A DNA stretch of 6,159 nucleotides, taken from Bacillota bacterium (GTDB lineage Bacteria > Bacillota > Bacilli > Bacillales > Cytobacillaceae). The stretch lies in NCBI GenBank assembly GCA_030705745.1, contig JAUZPT010000189.1:1-6159 (forward strand), written 5' to 3'. Numbering within the stretch: the first letter of the stretch is position 1; each line of letters begins with the position of its first letter. The translations under genes were made by a program, and so were the position numbers. A model generated the notes under the pieces. It saw only the letters and a program-made list of their open reading frames with translations, made no database searches and was not told where the DNA came from. This document shows positions 1 through 4,824 of this stretch, one piece after another.

Positions 1-847
1 AAAACTCATTGACGATTACTCTTCCGTCCAACTGTTCAAATCCGATGTCATTCAGTACAGTGTTTCCTTTAACACCACCTGTCCAAATCATCGTATTGGT
101 TTTGATTACAGAGCCATCGCTAAATGAGACTTCTTCATTTTCACAAGAGGAAACTTCGAGTCCCAAATGAAATTCACAAGGTAAATGTTGAATAGATTCA
201 TATACATCCTGACTCATTCTTGTATCATAATCAGTTAAAAGAGATTGGGCGGCATCAACGCATATCACTCGTACCCTTGATTTTTCCACACCGTATTTTT
301 TACATAAGACTTGAATATGTTCTAAAAATTCAAACAAAAATTCGAGGCCCGTAAAACCGGCGCCACCGATCACAAAATTCAAATTTTTTTCATCTTGGGT
401 ATCTTTGTATACATTGAATTGAGATTCGATATGCTCTCGTAGCCGTTCTGTCCCCTCGAGGTCGAAGAGAAAAAATGCATTTTCTACTAATCCTGGTATA
501 TTAAAGGTGCGTGGTGATCCACCAATTGATACAACTAAATAATCATATGGCAAGCTGCCATTTTTCATCGAAATTATTTTTTTTGCTAAATCAATTTTAA
601 CGACTTCATCCTGCACAACTGAAACGCGTTCTGAGTCAATCAAATCAACAATTGGAAAGCGAATTAAGTTGGGATCAAGGGTGCCTGCTGCTGTCTCATG
701 AACCTTCGTTGTTAAATAATGATAATCATGTTTGTTGACTAATGTTATGTCCGCTCTTTTTTTGTGAACCTTTTTCTGTAAAGTTACAGCTGTTAATAAG
801 CCCGCATATCCTCCACCCAAAATCACGATTTTCAGCTTCTCATTCAC
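1..847 (-). CDS. Type II NADH dehydrogenase (YumB-like NAD(P)/FAD oxidoreductase), C-terminus cut by window edge
   Basis: This is a single-subunit flavoprotein of the NDH-2 family. The family oxidises NADH at the inner face of the membrane and passes electrons to menaquinone without pumping protons. The reading frame is open for 282 codons from a GTG at 845-847 to the left edge; relatives have about 400 residues, so roughly the last third is missing. The GTG is chosen because GGGAGTGAG lies about 8 nt upstream. Visible motifs are an N-terminal FAD-binding GGGYAG (residues 11-16), the HETAAGT stretch (50-56), a second dinucleotide-binding GGAGFTG (161-167) and WTGG (255-258). The sequence is closer to B. 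subtilis YumB (DYHY, LREHIE, GAGFTG) than to Ndh/YjlD. Two oddities: the usual G-E-L after the second glycine motif reads F-E-F, and the usual LP after EAAP is lost (DAAQSLLTDYD). A Rex-type operator in its promoter supports an NADH-linked role. Confidence 0.9.
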   Translation of the reverse strand, partial: MNEKLKIVILGGGYAGLLTAVTLQKKVHKKRADITLVNKHDYHYLTTKVHETAAGTLDPNLIRFPIVDLIDSERVSVVQDEVVKIDLAKKIISMKNGSLPYDYLVVSIGGSPRTFNIPGLVENAFFLFDLEGTERLREHIESQFNVYKDTQDEKNLNFVIGGAGFTGLEFLFEFLEHIQVLCKKYGVEKSRVRVICVDAAQSLLTDYDTRMSQDVYESIQHLPCEFHLGLEVSSCENEEVSFSDGSVIKTNTMIWTGGVKGNTVLNDIGFEQLDGRVIVNEF

Positions 848-889
848 TTTTCTCACTCCCAAAATAGTAGTAATTGCTATTATTTTTAA

Positions 890-907
890 TTGTGAAACAT
901 TTCACAT
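890..907. promoter_or_regulatory. Rex (redox repressor) operator
   Basis: The plus strand reads TTGTGAAACATTTCACAT, a palindrome with 7-bp arms TGTGAAA and TTTCACA around a 2-bp centre. It matches the known Gram-positive Rex consensus (TTGTGAA, 4 nt, TTCACAA) at all but the final base. Rex releases DNA when NADH is high, and B. subtilis Rex controls its own ndh gene. Here the site covers the predicted start point and touches the -10 box of the NADH dehydrogenase gene. The palindrome is seen directly; the identity of the regulator is inferred. Confidence 0.75.
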
Positions 908-935
908 TGTATGTACTTTTATTTTATACTTACAA
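906..935 (-). promoter_or_regulatory. Probable sigma-A promoter of the NADH dehydrogenase gene
   Basis: On the minus strand a -35 box TTGTAA (930-935; 4 of 6 to consensus) and a -10 box TACAAT (906-911; 5 of 6) are separated by 18 nt. Transcription would start near 899, about 50 nt before the GTG at 847. The -10 shares its last two bases with the Rex-like palindrome, the geometry expected for repression by steric block. Confidence 0.55.
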
Positions 936-950
936 ATCATTTTTGGAACA

Positions 951-970
951 GAAAAATTTCAAAATTTTTC
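951..970. repeat. Perfect 20-bp AT-rich palindrome upstream of the NADH dehydrogenase promoter
   Basis: GAAAAATTT and AAATTTTTC form a perfect 9-bp inverted repeat around a 2-bp centre (CA). A 2-nt centre cannot make a normal hairpin loop, so a protein-binding site is more likely than a terminator. It lies 15 bp upstream of the predicted -35 box and could be an activator site or an AT-rich UP-like element. It could also be chance in AT-rich DNA. Confidence 0.35.
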
Positions 971-990
971 GTTAAGAATAAAATCTCAAT

Positions 991-1035
991 AAAAAAAGCG
1001 TACCAATGAAAAAATTTCAAAGGTACGCTTTTTTT
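991..1035 (-). terminator. Intrinsic terminator after the 94-aa gene (symmetric, possibly bidirectional)
   Basis: A perfect 14-bp stem pairs 991-1004 with 1022-1035 (AAAAAAAGCGTACC with GGTACGCTTTTTTT) around a 17-nt loop. The loop itself holds a small TGAAA/TTTCA hairpin. On the minus strand the stem ends in seven Ts, 33 nt beyond the stop codon of the small gene. The A and T tracts are symmetric, so it could work in both directions. It insulates the NADH dehydrogenase gene downstream. Confidence 0.9.
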
Positions 1036-1067
1036 ATTCCTTATCCTTGTCAAAAGCAGTAACGCAA

Positions 1068-1352
1068 TCATTTTTCCATTTCAAAAAAATCCTTCTCTTC
1101 GAATTTTTCATTATAGAGATTTGATACTCTTTCAACTTTAAAGTATTTTACTTTATCTAAGTTAATGGTGATTCTTTCCGAACCGAGTATTCTGTTGTAT
1201 TTATCCCTTGCTGGAAACGAGAGCCAACCTTCTTTGTTTTGATGTGCAGAAATAATTGACTTTGAAACGGTCTCAGGATTAGTCGCCAGAACCGGTATCG
1301 CAACAAAATGCTTTTCCTCATAAAAAAAACGGATCACATACTTATTTTCCAC
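1068..1352 (-). CDS. Hypothetical 94-aa protein
   Basis: I do not recognise this protein. The start is placed at the GTG 1350-1352 (VENKYVIRFFYEEK...) because GGAGGGG sits 5 nt upstream of it. A longer reading to a TTG at 1409 runs into the 39-bp repeats and has no ribosome binding site. The product is small, soluble and rich in charged and aromatic residues, with no signal peptide or membrane segment. It appears to alternate short beta-strand-like stretches (YVIRFFY, FVAIPVL, RITINL, KVKYFKVE) with a central helix-like segment (PETVSKSIISAH) and an acidic tail (EKFEEKDFFEMEK). There is no cysteine pair or catalytic signature. It is a single-gene unit with its own strong terminator. The good ribosome binding site, terminator and amino-acid composition support a real gene. 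Confidence 0.72.
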   Translation of the reverse strand: MENKYVIRFFYEEKHFVAIPVLATNPETVSKSIISAHQNKEGWLSFPARDKYNRILGSERITINLDKVKYFKVERVSNLYNEKFEEKDFFEMEK

Positions 1353-1374
1353 ACTAACCCCTCCACTTATTAAA

Positions 1375-1521
1375 GCGTTACCTGAATGGGGGCCTGGCCC
1401 CCACTGCAATGACGCATTACCTTACTGGGGGTCTGGCCCCCACTGCAATGACGCATTACCTTACCGGGGGTCAGGCCCCCACTGCAATGACACATTACCT
1501 TACCGGGGGTCTGGCCCCCGG
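1375..1521. repeat. 39-bp tandem repeat array (3 full units and a partial) with GC-rich palindromic cores
   Basis: Units start at 1375, 1414, 1453 and 1492, an exact 39-bp period. Units 1 and 2 differ at 4 of 39 positions and units 2 and 3 at 2 of 39. Unit 4 matches for 28 bp and then diverges. Each unit holds a palindromic core of the type GGGGGTCTGGCCCCC followed by ACTGCAATGAC. In unit 1 the core is a perfect 8-bp-arm palindrome (1387-1403); in unit 4 the arms are extended by CC/GG (1503-1521). The GC-rich cores stand out sharply from the AT-rich surroundings. They resemble the scattered palindromic (REP-like) intergenic elements of Bacillaceae, but no transposase is nearby. The array ends 22 bp upstream of the small gene's start codon. 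Confidence 0.9.
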
Positions 1522-1606
1522 ATGTGTTTTATTTATTAATGTATTTGTATGATGGGGTTTTATGATTATTCCTGCTTGTCTAGGAAAAAAAATTATGAGA
1601 ATTTTA

Positions 1607-1635
1607 TTTACACTTTTCTGTAATTAGATTATCAT
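1607..1635 (+). promoter_or_regulatory. Sigma-A promoter of the MFS transporter gene
   Basis: A -35 box TTTACA (1607-1612; 5 of 6) and a -10 box TATCAT (1630-1635; 5 of 6) are separated by exactly 17 nt. Transcription would start near 1642 and leave a leader of about 36 nt. An 8-bp direct repeat AATTAGAT (1622-1629 and 1638-1645, 16 bp apart) flanks the -10, and an inverted repeat TCATC/GATGA (1632-1636 and 1643-1647) overlaps it. Either could be an operator. Confidence 0.65.
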
Positions 1636-1677
1636 CAAATTAGATGAGTGTTAAATCGATTCTGTGAGGTGAATCTT

Positions 1678-2901
1678 ATGTTTCAAACTATAAAATTAGA
1701 AAAATCATATCGTAAATTATTACTTGCCGGAGTTATTAATGGAATTGGTGATCGTTTTAGCCAAGTGGCCCTTCTTTCATTCTTACTTGCAATAACTGGA
1801 TCGGGATTGTCAGTAGGGATCACGATGGCATTAAGGATGATCCCGTTTCTGCTATTTGGGTCTTTTAGCAGTCTATTAGCCAATAAATGGTCAAGGAAAG
1901 CCCTTTTAATCACTACTGATTTAAGTCGTGGAATTATTGCAACCTCTTTCTTGTTTGTTCACAGTGCGAATGATTTATGGATCGTTTATATTGGTTCTTT
2001 TTTACTTGCATCCGGTGAAGCTTTGTACGGTCCAGCAAGGAAAGCAAGCATACCGGCTGTAGTAGAGCCAGTGCGACTTAAGGAAGTTAACTCCTGGGAG
2101 CAAGTTTCACTGGGATTTGTGTTAATTATCGGTGCCTTAAGCGGAGGGCTTGTTTCGTATATATTCGGTCCAAAATCTGCTTTCCTCATCAATATTCTAT
2201 CGTTCATTGTTGCAGGTTTTATCATTCGAACCATTCCCACGCTTGAAGGAAACACTGACGCTGTTGTTAAAGGAACGTCAAATAAAAATGGGATTTTCTC
2301 TATTATCCTTACTTCATCATTCATCATCATGCTTTTATCACTCGATATCTTGAACCCGATAGCAAATGGAATTGAAAATATTTTATTAAGCGTCTATGCG
2401 GTTAAGACGTTTCACATGGGTGAAATTGGTGTAGGAATTCTTTACAGCGTTCTTGGTTCAGGGTTAATAATTAGTCCGTTATTCTCAAAGCTTATTAATC
2501 GCAATTTACTCCCCTCCGCCTTTTTGTGCTTATTAATGGAGGGAGTTATACTTACTGGCATCAGCCGCACAAATTCCTTTGCTCTTGTTGTATGTATGTT
2601 TGGCATTTTAACCATCTTTGGCGGTGTAGGTAATACATTGTTCGATACGGCAGTGATGCAAACCATCCCATCGAAATGGCATAGCATGTTCTTTAGTTTT
2701 TCTGCTGTTGTCGCGAATACAAGTTTGGGTGCTTCCATGTTTATGACAGGATACCTTCTTGAATTCATCTCTCCCCGGATGATGGGCCTTATCGGTGGAT
2801 TAACTTATATTGTAATAGGAATCGTTTATTACATTTTTTCTCGTAAAATAAATTTGCAAAAAGAACAAAATATTCTTGTTCAATTTGGTACATCACACTA
2901 A
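1678..2901 (+). CDS. MFS family efflux-type transporter (MFS_3/MefA-like), 407 aa
   Basis: This is an integral membrane secondary transporter of the Major Facilitator Superfamily, about 12 predicted membrane segments in two six-helix halves, with the usual length for the family (about 400 aa). The ATG at 1678 is preferred over an in-frame GTG at 1648 because GAGGTG at 1666-1671 gives a 6-nt spacing to the ATG. Family signs are G-D-R-F in helix 1 (residues 24-27), the loop between helices 2 and 3 ending in S-R-K (72-74) followed by TTDLSRG (79-85), and YGPARKASIPAVV after helix 4, typical of the macrolide/enterobactin-exporter-like MFS_3 group. The motif-A aspartate of the usual LADRxxRR loop is replaced by Asn69 (LANKWSRK). 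The substrate cannot be read from the sequence. The gene stands alone with its own promoter and terminator. Confidence 0.88.
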   Translation: MFQTIKLEKSYRKLLLAGVINGIGDRFSQVALLSFLLAITGSGLSVGITMALRMIPFLLFGSFSSLLANKWSRKALLITTDLSRGIIATSFLFVHSANDLWIVYIGSFLLASGEALYGPARKASIPAVVEPVRLKEVNSWEQVSLGFVLIIGALSGGLVSYIFGPKSAFLINILSFIVAGFIIRTIPTLEGNTDAVVKGTSNKNGIFSIILTSSFIIMLLSLDILNPIANGIENILLSVYAVKTFHMGEIGVGILYSVLGSGLIISPLFSKLINRNLLPSAFLCLLMEGVILTGISRTNSFALVVCMFGILTIFGGVGNTLFDTAVMQTIPSKWHSMFFSFSAVVANTSLGASMFMTGYLLEFISPRMMGLIGGLTYIVIGIVYYIFSRKINLQKEQNILVQFGTSH

Positions 2902-2953
2902 TTTTTCTCCATCGTGAATTGACTTCTTGTATAAAAACTTTCTGAAAAATAAT

Positions 2954-2988
2954 GACCCGTATTCCTTTTCAGAATACAGGTCTTTTTT
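2954..2988 (+). terminator. Intrinsic terminator between the convergent MFS and ykuD genes
   Basis: The stem GACC-C-GTATTC (2954-2964) pairs with GAATAC-A-GGTC (2972-2982), with one C/A mismatch and a 7-nt loop, followed by six Ts (2983-2988). It lies 52 nt past the MFS stop. On the minus strand the T-tail is weaker (ATTATTTTTC), so it may only partly serve ykuD, whose stop codon is 10 nt away. Confidence 0.85.
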
Positions 2989-2998
2989 CAATTTCTGC

Positions 2999-3487
2999 TT
3001 ATTGTTCTATTATTACTTTTGTTCCATTAGGAACAATGTTTGCCAATTGAATAACATCTCGATTGTACATACGAATGCATCCATGCGAAACGGCTTTCCC
3101 AATAGATGATGGATTATTTGTACCATGTATTCCATATCCTGCCCTCGATAACGAAAGCCACATCACACCAAATGGTCCACCAGGTAATGGCTCCCGATTG
3201 ACGATGACATACTCCCCAAAAGGCGTTTGCGTAAGCATTTTTCCGATGCCGACAGGATAAATTTTTAAAAAACTTCCATTTTGAAATAGTGCTAAAGTTC
3301 GTTTTCTGAGCGAAACCCGAATAACATAGGGAATAGCAGATGGTTCTTCCAAACCAGGAATAATTATTTTTTGTCCTGGATACAGTTGAGTTAAACCAGG
3401 ATTATACTTATACAAATCACTTAATGGAACTCGATAATTGGCGGCAATCATGACAATTGTTTCGCCCGGTTTCACAATGTGGATCAT
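2999..3487 (-). CDS. ykuD: L,D-transpeptidase with N-terminal LysM domain (YkuD), 162 aa
   Basis: This is a cysteine peptidoglycan L,D-transpeptidase. The family cross-links tetrapeptide stems through 3-3 bonds, giving beta-lactam-insensitive cross-links. The start is the ATG at 3487 because AGGAGG lies 7 nt upstream. The 162 residues match the B. subtilis YkuD length (164 aa). Domain order: a LysM cell-wall-binding repeat at about 2-44 ([15 protein letters not shown]...[16 protein letters not shown]), then the YkuD catalytic domain at about 52-161. The active-site signature is intact: [22 protein letters not shown] with His121 and catalytic Cys137 in SHGCIRM. There is no signal peptide, as in YkuD of B. 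subtilis. A sigma-K-like promoter just upstream points to mother-cell expression and a role in spore coat or cortex. It is convergent with the MFS gene and divergent from dedA. Confidence 0.95.
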   Translation of the reverse strand: MIHIVKPGETIVMIAANYRVPLSDLYKYNPGLTQLYPGQKIIIPGLEEPSAIPYVIRVSLRKRTLALFQNGSFLKIYPVGIGKMLTQTPFGEYVIVNREPLPGGPFGVMWLSLSRAGYGIHGTNNPSSIGKAVSHGCIRMYNRDVIQLANIVPNGTKVIIEQ

Positions 3488-3507
3488 AAGCCTTCCTCCT
3501 TCTTCCA

Positions 3508-3534
3508 TAGCATATGCCCGTGAAGTTGCCACGT
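3508..3534 (-). promoter_or_regulatory. Sigma-K-like (late mother-cell) promoter of ykuD
   Basis: On the minus strand the -10 element GGCATATGCTA (CATATGCTA at 3508-3516) matches the published sigma-K pattern gnCATAnnnTA at every fixed base. An AC dinucleotide at 3533-3534 lies 16 nt upstream, close to the usual 16-17 nt. Transcription would start only about 15 nt before the ribosome binding site, giving a short leader. B. subtilis ykuD is, as I recall, in the sigma-K regulon. The pattern has low information content, hence the moderate confidence. Confidence 0.5.
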
Positions 3535-3577
3535 TTCCGGAAGGTATACCAGCGCAAGGTTCCATTTCTCCTTTTGT

Positions 3578-3607
3578 TTGATATTCACTATAATAGGATA
3601 AAATAAT
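3578..3607 (+). promoter_or_regulatory. Candidate sigma-A promoter of the dedA gene
   Basis: A -35 box TTGATA (3578-3583; 5 of 6) and a -10 box AATAAT (3602-3607; 5 of 6) are 18 nt apart. Transcription would start near 3614, about 53 nt before the GTG. A second -10-like TATAAT at 3589-3594 has no good -35 box, so the exact promoter is uncertain. Confidence 0.4.
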
Positions 3608-3666
3608 ATCTCGGCGAACGAGCAAAGGAACCCACGTTTCAACGGCAAAAGGAGCTGAAATTAATC

Positions 3667-4260
3667 GTGCAGCATCACTTGAATACTTTAATTGAGCATT
3701 ATGGATACTTTGGAATAATCCTTGTACTTATCGGAGGGATTATCGGTCTTCCCATTCCTGACGAAGTGCTTCTTACATTTGTGGGTTACAATGTATTCCT
3801 AGGGAAGATGATGTTGTTGCCTTCCCTCATCAGCGCCTTTGCGGGGTCTTCGGTTGGGATTACTATAAGCTATTTTCTTGGAAGAAAACTAGGGTTGCCT
3901 TTTTTAAGAAAATTCGGTCCCAAAATGCATATAACAGAAACAAGGCTTAATAAGACGGCGGCTCTCTTTAAAAAAATGGGTCCATATTTATTATTTATCG
4001 GCTATTTCCTGCCTGGAATACGCCATGTCACAGCGTATTTAGCCGGGATTAATCGTTATACCTTTAAGAAATTCGCACTATTCGCTTACACTGGGGCAGC
4101 TTTTTGGTCCATCACGTTTATACTATTGGGAAAAACACTTGGACACCAATGGCATAAGGTGGAGTTTTTCATCTCGAAGTATAGTATGTTTGCTATACCA
4201 TTATTTATAATACTGCTTGTACTAGCTGGTTTTTATCTCCAAAGAAAAAAGTCTGTTTAA
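3667..4260 (+). CDS. DedA-family (SNARE-associated/VTT domain) membrane protein, 197 aa
   Basis: This is an integral membrane protein of the DedA family. Characterised members translocate lipids: UptA moves undecaprenyl phosphate and PetA phosphatidylethanolamine in B. subtilis. The substrate of this paralogue cannot be assigned. The GTG at 3667 is the only plausible start; AAAGGAG at 3648-3654 precedes it with a longish 12-nt spacing. Family signs: the re-entrant-loop motif GLPIPDE (residues 27-33) with conserved acidic Asp32/Glu33, and the second motif FLPGIR...LAG (114-127) with Arg119. The first arginine of the canonical GRFxPxxR motif is Tyr113 here (GYFLPGIR). About five hydrophobic segments are visible, ending in a C-terminal anchor with a basic tail (QRKKSV). 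Length is typical (about 200 aa). It is divergent from the envelope gene ykuD and convergent with the bdbDC operon. Confidence 0.93.
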   Translation: MQHHLNTLIEHYGYFGIILVLIGGIIGLPIPDEVLLTFVGYNVFLGKMMLLPSLISAFAGSSVGITISYFLGRKLGLPFLRKFGPKMHITETRLNKTAALFKKMGPYLLFIGYFLPGIRHVTAYLAGINRYTFKKFALFAYTGAAFWSITFILLGKTLGHQWHKVEFFISKYSMFAIPLFIILLVLAGFYLQRKKSV

Positions 4261-4330
4261 AGATAGCTTAATTGCTTCTTCTAAATAAGGATTTTTAATA
4301 AAACAGCAGAATAAAAAGAAAAATGGATAA

Positions 4331-4369
4331 AAAAATCCGTTACCAAAGTTCTTTTGGTAACGGATTTTT
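4331..4369. terminator. Bidirectional intrinsic terminator between dedA and bdbC
   Basis: A perfect 17-bp stem pairs 4331-4347 (AAAAATCCGTTACCAAA) with 4353-4369 (TTTGGTAACGGATTTTT) around a 5-nt loop, GTTCT. It has A-run and T-run flanks on both strands and lies between two convergent stop codons (4260 and 4396), so one hairpin should end both transcripts. Confidence 0.93.
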
Positions 4370-4395
4370 ACATTCCCATCTTTTCCTTACTTTCT

Positions 4396-4824
4396 TTAAG
4401 ATTTGTACGAAGACTCAGCTTGCTTTTGTCCTTTGATTAGAAAAACCATGCCGATAGATATTATTGTAAAAGCTACAAAAGCCATTAGAGGTATGGTTAT
4501 AAAACCGTAAAGATTTAAATAATCCTTAGAACATGGCACACCTGACGTACACATTTCGAATTGTTGTAAATAAGGGATTTTTTGTAGCAAAAAATGATAG
4601 CCTGACAAACCCATTCCAAAAAGAGATAATGGCAATACATATTTAACTATTCCTGTATCATGGTGATAAAAGGCAATACCCAACAGGAACGCGAGCGGAT
4701 ACATAAAAATTCGTTGATACCAGCACAATGTACAAGGAATAAAATGAAGAACTTCGCTAAAATATAAACTACCCAAAGTTGCTGACAACGCAGCCAACCA
4801 TGTGATTAGAAGTGTTTTATTCAT
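4396..4824 (-). CDS. bdbC: Disulfide bond formation protein C (DsbB-type quinone-linked thiol oxidase)
   Basis: This is a four-helix membrane thiol oxidase of the DsbB/BdbC family. It reoxidises the extracytoplasmic oxidase BdbD and passes the electrons to quinone. The 142 residues compare with 138 in B. subtilis BdbC, and the sequences align throughout (LGSLYFSE, IPCxLCWYQR, GVPCS, GFITIP). The two redox cysteine pairs are both present: the CTLC motif at residues 31-34 and Cys92/Cys98 in the second outer loop (MCTSGVPC). The start is the ATG at 4824, 8 nt inside the end of bdbD, with AAAGGG upstream; an ATG at 4848 lacks a ribosome binding site. The overlap suggests translational coupling to bdbD. 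In B. subtilis the pair is needed for competence-pilus and ComEC disulfides. Confidence 0.95.
   Translation of the reverse strand: MNKTLLITWLAALSATLGSLYFSEVLHFIPCTLCWYQRIFMYPLAFLLGIAFYHHDTGIVKYVLPLSLFGMGLSGYHFLLQKIPYLQQFEMCTSGVPCSKDYLNLYGFITIPLMAFVAFTIISIGMVFLIKGQKQAESSYKS

Noticed and set aside
1353..1409. N-terminal extension of the 94-aa gene (19 codons, MQWGPGPHSGNA...)
   Set aside because: It is encoded by the 39-bp repeat DNA, would start at TTG with no ribosome binding site, and the GTG at 1352 has a strong one.
1375..1521. CRISPR-like array
   Set aside because: The whole 39-bp period is conserved, so there are no variable spacers, and no cas genes are present.
1522..1606. Minus-strand promoter driving the 94-aa gene through the repeat array
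   Set aside because: Several weak AT-rich -10-like stretches exist, but none has a convincing -35 at proper spacing, so none is called.
1648..1677. Upstream GTG start of the MFS gene
   Set aside because: The sequence between contains the GAGGTG ribosome binding site of the ATG at 1678, and no site precedes the GTG.
1986..2330. Antisense open frame of 114 codons inside the MFS gene
   Set aside because: Shadow of the MFS coding sequence; its product is not protein-like and no ribosome binding site was evident. The same holds for the antisense frames at 1683-1913 and 2442-2768.
2927..3260. Plus-strand short frames (2927-3109 and 3063-3260) opposite ykuD
   Set aside because: They run through the MFS terminator or antisense to the conserved catalytic domain of ykuD.
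3488..3625. 46-codon N-terminal extension of the L,D-transpeptidase
   Set aside because: It would start at TTG without a ribosome binding site and is not LysM-like. The ATG at 3487 has AGGAGG and gives the family's normal length; the stretch holds the promoters instead.
4261..4330. Search for a small gene or RNA between dedA and its terminator
   Set aside because: AT-rich sequence with no good ribosome binding site, hairpin or open frame of note.
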